Assembly: GCA_900768735.1 (NCBI GenBank)
Contig: CAAGDZ010000324.1
Span: forward strand, 1 to 12,129
Direction of reading: 5' to 3'
Length of the DNA stretch: 12,129 nucleotides
Origin: Oscillospiraceae bacterium
Lineage (GTDB): Bacteria; Bacillota; Clostridia; Oscillospirales; Ruminococcaceae
Shown here: positions 6,682 through 12,129 of the stretch, in pieces
Numbering within the stretch: the stretch's first letter is position 1
Layout of the letters: every line of letters begins with the position of its first letter
Translations under genes and position numbers: made by a program
The notes under the pieces: generated by a model
What the model was told of the DNA's origin: nothing
The model's database searches: none
Seen by the model: the letters and a program-made list of their open reading frames with translations, nothing else

Positions 6682-6762
6682 ATAATTACCTCAAAGCTTA
6701 ATATATTATGACCGTATCTCCCGGAGACTCAGCGCCCGGGAAATACAATCATTAAATCAGTA
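6682..6762 (-). other. flgG-cheC intergenic gap with hairpin and weak promoter-like sequence
   Basis: The gap holds a 6-bp inverted repeat (TCCCGG at 6719-6724, CCGGGA at 6736-6741) with an 11-nt loop and no T tract, so it is not a standard terminator. Downstream on the minus strand an AT-rich stretch contains CATAAT, one base from the -10 consensus, 17 bp after a poor -35 (CTGAGT). An internal promoter for cheC-cheD-fapA is possible but weakly supported. The cheC ribosome site GAGG lies near 6689-6692. Confidence 0.3.
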
Positions 6763-7488
6763 TCAGCGCAGATTGTTGGAGATACGCTCCAGCTCGTCTG
6801 CCGTCTGTACAATTCTCGCGCTCAGCTGATAAGAGCGCTGTGTCTCGATAATGTGTACCATATCGCCCGCAATGTCCGTATTGGAGCGCTCAAGTGCCTG
6901 ACGCAGCTTGTCAAGACTTGTATCGGCAACTGCCTCTCCCGACCGCACGGTAGCAACCATCTTGTTGCTTCCGATAAGTTCGAGTCCAAAGTTATTGTCG
7001 AATGTGTACACGCCTATCATATCGGTAAGAGCCTCATAGTCAATCTGTGTCGTACCCTCGATAAAAGGTACGGTGATGTGATTGCCCTCATAATCCAGCA
7101 CAAACTCGCCGTTTGCGCTTACAAGCTCCCAGTGGTCGTCAATCTGCGAAATCTGGAAATCGCCCGCCCTTGTATACGCCGTGTCGCCGTATCTGTCCTG
7201 CACCGCGAAAAATCCCTCCTCGGTCGGGATAGCAAAATCAAGGTCGTTTTCGGTGAATACAAAAGTGCCCACGCTGTACATCAGATCGGTTTTCTGCACA
7301 TACTCGCCGTGTCCCGTCTGCCACTCCGGCTCGGTCGCACGCTGTATGGTGTAGATACAGTCCGCAAAGCTGGGTCTTGACGCCTTAAAGCCGACGGTGT
7401 TTACGTTTGCTATGTTGTTGGAGTAGATATTAAGTCCCTCCTGCTGAGCAATCAGCCCCGTCGTACCGGTATAAAACGCTATGTTCAT
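6763..7488 (-). CDS. flgG: Flagellar distal-rod protein FlgG
   Basis: The 241-residue protein has the N-terminal rod/hook signature: GLIAQQ followed by SNNIANVNTVGFK (residues 23-35) and a downstream SFADCIYTIQR, the layout typical of FlgG. The C-terminal segment (about 195-241) is heptad-rich and helical (ALERSNTDIAGDMVH, then QRSYQLSARIVQTADEL), as expected of rod proteins whose N- and C-terminal helices pack together. It is slightly shorter than the usual 260 residues. It has no signal peptide and would be exported through the FlhA/FlhB gate. It starts 17 nt after the preceding rod gene, with a GGGGG site 9 nt before the ATG. It corresponds in position to flhP of Bacillus or the second flgG gene of clostridial flagellar clusters. 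Confidence 0.87.
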   Translation of the reverse strand: MNIAFYTGTTGLIAQQEGLNIYSNNIANVNTVGFKASRPSFADCIYTIQRATEPEWQTGHGEYVQKTDLMYSVGTFVFTENDLDFAIPTEEGFFAVQDRYGDTAYTRAGDFQISQIDDHWELVSANGEFVLDYEGNHITVPFIEGTTQIDYEALTDMIGVYTFDNNFGLELIGSNKMVATVRSGEAVADTSLDKLRQALERSNTDIAGDMVHIIETQRSYQLSARIVQTADELERISNNLR

Positions 7489-7505
7489 CCCTTAAATCCC
7501 CCTTT

Positions 7506-8246
7506 CTACAATTTGATAATCTCGCTCGCCGCTCTACCGTTTATGGTGTCCATATATTTCAGTATCGAGCTGCTTGCTTCGAAAAGGCGCTGTACCTCCA
7601 TGGCGTGGGTTATTTCCTTGTTTGCGTCTACGTTTGACTTTTCAAAGGCGCCCTGTATTATGTCGTACTTTTCGCCGCCGGGTATCGTCATATCTCCGTC
7701 ATAGGCGAACATATTGTCGCCGACCTTTTCCACATCCGCGTCAGCGGGTATGTAGGACAGCAGAAGCGTGTCGATTATTTCACCGTTTTCGTTTAAGATA
7801 TTTCCCTCGTTATCGACGATAAAATCATCGTTTCCGACAAATATCTCACCGTTTTGCCCCAGCACTCTGCCGCTGTCATTCAGCGTCAGATAACCCTCGT
7901 CATCAAGCTCAAACTGACCCTTGCGCGTCTGGAGCGTCCTGCCCGACGGTGCCGCGATGTTGAAATACACATTTCCGTGTATCGCTATGTCGTACGGGCT
8001 TTCGGTAAACTCAAGACTGCCCTGCTCCAGATTCGCCTTGCTTACATCAACGTAGGTCTGCAAAAAAGTGCCCGATGTCTTTCGGCGGTTTTCGACTAAA
8101 ATCAGCTCTTCCTGAAAGGTGTTTGTGACTATCTCGTCCTTTTTATAGCCTGCCGTGTTGATATTAGACACATTGTTTGCAATAGCGTCAAGCGCGCGCT
8201 GATGGTTTATCATCGACTGTGCGAGATTGTAAAACGCCCTTTGCAT
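7506..8246 (-). CDS. Flagellar basal-body rod protein, FlgF/FlhO-like
   Basis: The 246-residue protein begins with an amphipathic rod-protein helix and the motif ANNVSNINTAGYKKDE (residues 23-38), the flagellar rod/hook family signature. The C-terminus (EKSNVDANKEITHAMEVQR near 198-217) is the matching conserved helix. The central part is beta-rich (QTRKGQFELDDEGYLTL, about 106-122) as in FlgE/F/G proteins. The sequence after the signature fits FlhO/FlgF better than FlgG, which is the next gene. The AGGAGG site 6 nt before the ATG is near ideal, suggesting high translation as expected of a structural subunit. It lies 33 nt after the sigma gene. Confidence 0.87.
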   Translation of the reverse strand: MQRAFYNLAQSMINHQRALDAIANNVSNINTAGYKKDEIVTNTFQEELILVENRRKTSGTFLQTYVDVSKANLEQGSLEFTESPYDIAIHGNVYFNIAAPSGRTLQTRKGQFELDDEGYLTLNDSGRVLGQNGEIFVGNDDFIVDNEGNILNENGEIIDTLLLSYIPADADVEKVGDNMFAYDGDMTIPGGEKYDIIQGAFEKSNVDANKEITHAMEVQRLFEASSSILKYMDTINGRAASEIIKL

Positions 8247-8279
8247 GGTATTCCTCCTTTCGTGAAAATTTTTATTCAG

Positions 8280-9041
8280 TCACCCCTTGATATAGGCCTC
8301 CAGCCTGCTCTTTAAAACAAGCATAGCCTTAGAGTGTATCTGACATACTCTTGACTGTGTTATCCCGAGCACCTTTGCTATGTCGGAATACTTCATCTTT
8401 TCGTAATAATACATCGTGACCACCGTCCGCTCGCGCTCTGCAAGCGAAGCTATGGCGTCGGCGATTACCCTCTTCTTTTCCTTTTCATATAGCCTTGTAT
8501 CGGCGGTCTCGCTGTAGTTTGTCATGCTGTTGTCGAGATTGTCCTCGTACAGCAGCTCTTCAAAGGAAAGAGTAATCATGCCCGCGGTGTTTGCCATCAG
8601 CCTTGAGAGCTGATGCTCGTTTATGCCCATGCTTTCGGCAAGCTCAGCGTTTGTCGGTGCGTGTCCGAGAGAGTCGCTAAGCTCCGCAAACTTTATTTCA
8701 AGCTGCTTTGACAGCTTTCGTATCTGCCGCGGCACGCGGTCAAGCCGCCTCATATAGTCGATAACCGCACCCTTTATCTTTATACCCGCATAGGTCTCGA
8801 ACTTTACGCCCTTTTCCGCGTCAAAGCCGTCTATAGCCGCCATCAGCGCAAGCACGCCCTCGTTTATTATATCGTCGGTTTCGGCATAGCCGGAATAGAT
8901 ATTGCGCATCGAGCAGGCAATAATTCTGACTATATCCATATTCATCAGGACGATTTCGTTTCTTACATTTATATCGCCGGTAAGTCTGTATTTTTCCAGA
9001 AGCTCCGGCACGCGCTCTTTATTAGGTGCAGATACAGCCAT
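8280..9041 (-). CDS. fliA: Sigma-28 family flagellar RNA polymerase sigma factor (FliA/SigD/WhiG)
   Basis: The 253-residue protein has the sigma-28 layout without region 1.1. Region 2 spans about 25-98 (DDIINEGVLALMAAIDGF, then KGVKFETYAGIKIKGAVIDYMR), which binds core polymerase and melts the -10. Region 3 spans about 100-160 and begins with DRVPRQIRKLSK. Region 4 (about 196-245) includes LAERERTVVTMYYYEKMKY and the helix-turn-helix near 217-239, which reads the -35. This would direct RNA polymerase to late flagellar and chemotaxis promoters. Its position after flhA and before the rod genes matches SigD/FliA in Firmicutes. AAAGG lies 7 nt before the ATG. No flgM anti-sigma gene is in the window. 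WhiG-like sporulation sigma factors share the family, but the context favours motility. Confidence 0.93.
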   Translation of the reverse strand: MAVSAPNKERVPELLEKYRLTGDINVRNEIVLMNMDIVRIIACSMRNIYSGYAETDDIINEGVLALMAAIDGFDAEKGVKFETYAGIKIKGAVIDYMRRLDRVPRQIRKLSKQLEIKFAELSDSLGHAPTNAELAESMGINEHQLSRLMANTAGMITLSFEELLYEDNLDNSMTNYSETADTRLYEKEKKRVIADAIASLAERERTVVTMYYYEKMKYSDIAKVLGITQSRVCQIHSKAMLVLKSRLEAYIKG

Positions 9042-9064
9042 ATAGCGACCTTTCCTTTCCCTTG

Positions 9065-9104
9065 GGCAAAGCCGTGTCGGACTGCGTTTTGCAGGCGCTT
9101 TGCC
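9065..9104 (-). other. Hairpin in the flhA-fliA junction
   Basis: Within the 80-nt gap, GGCAAAGC (9065-9072) and GCTTTGCC (9097-9104) are perfect 8-bp inverted repeats. Nested inside are CTGC (9082-9085) and GCAG (9091-9094) with a 5-nt loop. No T tract follows on the minus strand; instead the sigma ribosome site follows directly. It may be an RNA processing, stability or attenuation element rather than a full terminator. Confidence 0.45.
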
Positions 9105-9121
9105 GAAAGTGATTTGTCAGG

Positions 9122-11188
9122 CTAAAGCGCGATATTTCCTATAGCCTGTATTTGCGCGGTGTTGTCTATCTCACTATAGGACAGCACCGTCACATTGGGT
9201 ATAAACTGGTCTATCAGCTTTTTGAAGTATATTCTTACTATCGGAGATGTGAGTACGATGATATTCGGGATAACATCCTTTACCTTGTCTATCTCCTCAC
9301 TTGTTATATTCACAATGCGCTGTATAAGCTCGGGGTCCATCGCGAGATAGCTGCCCTGGTCGGACTTTTTCACGCTTGCGACTATAGTATCCTCGACCTT
9401 GGGGTCAAGGGTGATTACTCTAAGCGAATTTGCCTCGGCAAAGCGCCTTGTTACGGTACGCTTGAGCGCCTGTCTTACATACTCGGTGACGATGTCTATA
9501 TCCTTCAGTGCGCCCGCATGGTCGCCGAGCGTCTCGAGTATCGTCTCCATATCCCTTATCGGTATGCCCTCGCGAAGCAAAAGGCACAGCACCTTTTCAA
9601 GATAGCCGAGCGAGATAGTACCGGGTATAAGGTCGTCGATAAGCGTCGGGTTTGCCGCCTTTATGTTGTCCACCATCGTCTTTACATCCTGACGCGATAA
9701 CAGCTCGCTGCAATGCTGCTTTATTACCTCGGACAGATGAGTTATCATTACCGATACCGGGTCGATAAGCGTATATCCCGCAACGTCCGCCATAACCTTT
9801 TTGTCGGCGCTTATCCACTTTGCGGGTATGCCGAAGGCAGGCTCGACGGTATCTATTCCCTCTACGGGGTTTATTACGTCGCCGTTGTCAAGCGCGAGAT
9901 AGTGGTCGGACAAAATCTCTCCGCGCGCTACCTCCTCGCCCTTGATTTTTATTACATACTGGTTGGGGTTTATTTCGGGGTTGTCGGTCATTCGTACAGA
10001 CGGGATAACCATGCCCATATCTATCGCAAACTGTTTTCGGAACATGACCACTCGGTCAATAAAGTGACCGCCGCTCTTTTCATCTACAAGATGTAAAAGG
10101 CTGTAGCCGAACTCCATCTCTATCTGCTCGACATTAAGCAGCTTGAAAACGTTGTCGATGTCGCGGTAAAAGTCGTTGTCAGATGCGGGTGTCTCCTGCA
10201 TTTTTGCAAGCGACTCCTTTTCTGCCTGTGCCGCCTCCTGCGCCAGCTTTTTTGCCTTTGCCTTTGAAAGCCGCCAGCCGAATATAAACAGCGCTGTGCC
10301 GACAAGCGCAAGCGTGAGCTTAGGAAAGCCGGGGATAACCATGAGTGCGGCGATTACTATGCCGGCTATCATCATTACGTTAGGCTGTGAGGTAAACTGC
10401 CGCTTTATATCGGCGTTAAAGCTGTCGGTGCTTGCCGCGCGGGTAACTACCATACCGGTGGCAACCGAAATCATAAGCGCAGGTATCTGCGAGCAAAGAC
10501 CGTCACCGACGGTAGCCAGCGAGTAGGTTGAGAGAACCGTGCTGAAATCCTGTCCGCCCATCACGCCGAGCACCGCGCCGCCGATAAGGTTTATCAGCGC
10601 CGTGATTATCGAGATAATGGCGTCGCCCTTTACAAACTTTGTAGCACCGTCCATAGCGCCGAAGAAGTCACTCTCGCGCTGTACCTTTGCGCGGCGTATC
10701 TTCGCTTCTTCATCGGTGATAGCGCCGGTATTAAGGTCGGCGTCAATAGCCATCTGCTTACCGGGCATAGCGTCGAGGGTAAATCTCGCCGCAACCTCTG
10801 ATACACGCTCGGAGCCCTTGGTGATAACAAGGAAGTTTACGATTACGATAATTATGAAGATGATAAAGCCGACTATCGCGTCGCCGCCCATTACGAACTC
10901 GCCGAAGGTCTTTACTACCTCGCCCGCGTAGCCGTTTGAGAGTATTCCTCTTGTGGTCGATACGTTCAGCGAGAGCCTGAATACCGTTGTCAAGAGCAGT
11001 ATAGTCGGAAAAATCGAAAACTCAAGCGCCTCTTTTATGTACATCGTCATAAGCAATATGACAAGGGAAAGTCCGATATTTATTATAAGAAGGAAGTCAA
11101 GTACGGCGGTAGGCAGCGGTATGATGATACCAAGCACGATAAATATAACGAATACCGCAAACACGTTGGTCATCATCTTTTTTATCAT
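9122..11188 (-). CDS. flhA: Flagellar export-gate protein FlhA
   Basis: FlhA forms the nonameric export gate of the flagellar type III secretion system, couples proton flow to export and docks substrates and chaperones on its cytosolic ring. The 688-residue length is typical. The N-terminal part (about 7-305) is strongly hydrophobic with about eight predicted membrane helices. The FHIPEP-family signature is clear at 127-153 (ERVSEVAARFTLDAMPGKQM, then DADLN), followed by FFGAMDGATKFVKGDA (175-190) and GDGLCSQIPAL (228-238). The charged linker and soluble C-terminal domain span about 306-688. AAGGAG lies 11 nt before the ATG at 11188. The gene starts 48 nt after flhB and ends 80 nt before the sigma gene. 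Confidence 0.97.
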   Translation of the reverse strand: MIKKMMTNVFAVFVIFIVLGIIIPLPTAVLDFLLIINIGLSLVILLMTMYIKEALEFSIFPTILLLTTVFRLSLNVSTTRGILSNGYAGEVVKTFGEFVMGGDAIVGFIIFIIIVIVNFLVITKGSERVSEVAARFTLDAMPGKQMAIDADLNTGAITDEEAKIRRAKVQRESDFFGAMDGATKFVKGDAIISIITALINLIGGAVLGVMGGQDFSTVLSTYSLATVGDGLCSQIPALMISVATGMVVTRAASTDSFNADIKRQFTSQPNVMMIAGIVIAALMVIPGFPKLTLALVGTALFIFGWRLSKAKAKKLAQEAAQAEKESLAKMQETPASDNDFYRDIDNVFKLLNVEQIEMEFGYSLLHLVDEKSGGHFIDRVVMFRKQFAIDMGMVIPSVRMTDNPEINPNQYVIKIKGEEVARGEILSDHYLALDNGDVINPVEGIDTVEPAFGIPAKWISADKKVMADVAGYTLIDPVSVMITHLSEVIKQHCSELLSRQDVKTMVDNIKAANPTLIDDLIPGTISLGYLEKVLCLLLREGIPIRDMETILETLGDHAGALKDIDIVTEYVRQALKRTVTRRFAEANSLRVITLDPKVEDTIVASVKKSDQGSYLAMDPELIQRIVNITSEEIDKVKDVIPNIIVLTSPIVRIYFKKLIDQFIPNVTVLSYSEIDNTAQIQAIGNIAL

Positions 11189-11221
11189 ACGCGATACCGC
11201 TCCTTTCCTGCTTCTTATCCG

Positions 11222-11243
11222 GGTTTAGCGCCTGAGCTAAACC
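11222..11243 (-). other. Hairpin over the flhB stop codon
   Basis: GGTTTAGC (11222-11229) and GCTAAACC (11236-11243) form a perfect 8-bp inverted repeat with a 6-nt loop, spanning the flhB TAG (11237-11239). No T tract follows on the minus strand, so it is unlikely to stop transcription. It lies upstream of the flhA ribosome site and could affect mRNA stability or coupling. Confidence 0.45.
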
Positions 11244-12129
11244 TCAAGCCTGCGGTTCTGTGCCTCATAAACCATAGCCAGAACCTCAGCCACCGCGGTA
11301 TAAAACTCACGCGGTATCTCCTGCCCCAGCTCCACCGACTCGTACAGCGCTCTTGCAAGCGGTCTGTTTTCAGTAATGTAGACGTTATTCTCACGGGCAA
11401 CTTCGATAATCTTCAGTGCAAGCTCGTCTGCACCCTTTGCTACTACGACCGGCGCTTTCAGCGCGGTCTGCTGGTTATATTTAAGTGCAACGGCATAGTG
11501 AGTAGGGTTACGGATAACCACATCTGCGGAGGGCACCTCCTGCATCATTCTCTGCTGTGCCATTTCCTGTTGTTTTCTTTTTATCTTGCCTTTTATCTGC
11601 GGGTCACCTTCGAGCTGCTTGTACTCGTCCTTGACCTCCTGCTTTGACATTTTGAGCTTTTTCTCAAACGACCACCACTGGAACACATAGTCAGCGGCGG
11701 CTACAAACACGAGCACCACGATAATCGTAACTATCATGCTCATTACCGTTTCGCTGATGTATGCTACTATTTTTATGACATCGGTGTCGATAAGCCGCGC
11801 AAAGGCGGTTATTCTGTCGGATACCTGCAAATAGAGTATCACACCGATAATTATTATCTCGATAAGTCCCTTTACGATGCCGACCAGCGCCTGCAGCGAA
11901 AACAGCTTTTTTATACCGGTAAACGGGTTTAATCGGCTGAATTTCGGCTTCATCGCCTCCATGCTGAACAGTCCCTTTGTCTGGACGATAACCGGCAGAA
12001 TACTGAGCAGTACGCCCACCGCAAGAATGGGTCCGACGGTGCAGACGCAGATAATCGCGACATTCCACATCACATTCATCACAAACTCTATGGTGTTGCC
12101 GGTTTCGTCAATGGTCGAAAAGCTGTTCT
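11237..12129 (-). CDS. flhB: Flagellar export-switch protein FlhB, 5' end missing
   Basis: The frame is open to the window edge (reading NSFSTIDETGNTIEF before the first in-window GTG at 12082), so the N-terminal portion lies outside. About 296 residues are seen against about 350-360 for full FlhB. The visible part holds membrane segments (VAIICVCTVGPILAVGVLL; LIEIIIIGVILYL; MIVTIIVVLVFVAAADYVF), the linker with KLKMSKQEVKDEYKQLEGDP, and the autocleavage motif NPTH with Asn at 11507-11509. FlhB cuts itself between Asn and Pro, switching export from rod/hook to filament substrates. The C-terminal cytosolic part (ADELALKI, then ENRPLARALY) is conserved. It precedes flhA, as in most Firmicutes flagellar operons. 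A GTG-started 281-residue version would be an artefact of the window edge. Confidence 0.96.
   Translation of the reverse strand, partial: NSFSTIDETGNTIEFVMNVMWNVAIICVCTVGPILAVGVLLSILPVIVQTKGLFSMEAMKPKFSRLNPFTGIKKLFSLQALVGIVKGLIEIIIIGVILYLQVSDRITAFARLIDTDVIKIVAYISETVMSMIVTIIVVLVFVAAADYVFQWWSFEKKLKMSKQEVKDEYKQLEGDPQIKGKIKRKQQEMAQQRMMQEVPSADVVIRNPTHYAVALKYNQQTALKAPVVVAKGADELALKIIEVARENNVYITENRPLARALYESVELGQEIPREFYTAVAEVLAMVYEAQNRRLEV

Noticed and set aside
9152..9700. 182-codon open frame on the plus strand
   Set aside because: It is antisense to the conserved C-terminal part of flhA and shows no independent coding evidence.
10407..10414. GCCGATAT on the minus strand inside flhA
   Set aside because: There is no -35 TAAA at the right distance, and the bases encode conserved-frame FlhA residues.

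Overview
The window looks like chromosomal DNA of a motile, Gram-positive anaerobe of the class Clostridia, probably Oscillospiraceae/Ruminococcaceae-like. This rests on strong AGGAGG-type ribosome binding sites, a Clostridia-type flagellar gene order (flhB, flhA, sigma-28, two rod genes, then cheC and cheD) and a large secreted protein built from Ig-like repeats of a kind common in gut Clostridia. The genus cannot be fixed from sequence alone. All real genes are on the minus strand, so they are read from the right end of the window to the left.

Right to middle (12129 to 4054) is the tail of a long flagellar/chemotaxis operon. In transcription order it holds flhB (5' end outside the window), flhA, a FliA/SigD-type sigma factor, a FlgF/FlhO-like rod gene, flgG, cheC, cheD and fapA (DUF342). 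Gaps are 17-81 nt, or a 4-nt ATGA overlap for cheC/cheD, so one transcript is likely. FlhA and FlhB form the export gate of the flagellar type III secretion apparatus. The sigma factor would switch on late flagellar genes. The two rod proteins are exported to build the axle. CheC dephosphorylates CheY-P, and CheD deamidates chemoreceptors and partners CheC. The flhF/flhG pair often found between flhA and the sigma gene is absent. An intrinsic terminator follows fapA.

Middle to left (3956 to 822) is one 1044-residue secreted protein: signal peptide, eleven tandem Ig-like repeats of about 67-79 residues, then a C-terminal domain that looks like a papain-fold (NlpC/P60- or CHAP-like) cysteine hydrolase with Cys, His and Asn candidates in order. 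Repeats 1-3 and 4-6 form a duplicated three-domain block. A weak sigma-28-like promoter overlaps the terminator just upstream, which could tie this protein to the motility regulon. A strong hairpin terminator ends the gene.

Left end (733 to 1): a good sigma-A promoter drives a NUDIX hydrolase resembling Ap4A hydrolases. Directly after its stop codon lies a 174-178 bp non-coding element with 18-bp terminal inverted repeats, several internal hairpins and a possible TTA target duplication, either a MITE-like repeat or a structured RNA. A 16-bp palindrome resembling a degenerate parS site is next to it, close to the window edge. These two non-coding elements and the surface hydrolase are the least explained parts of the window.
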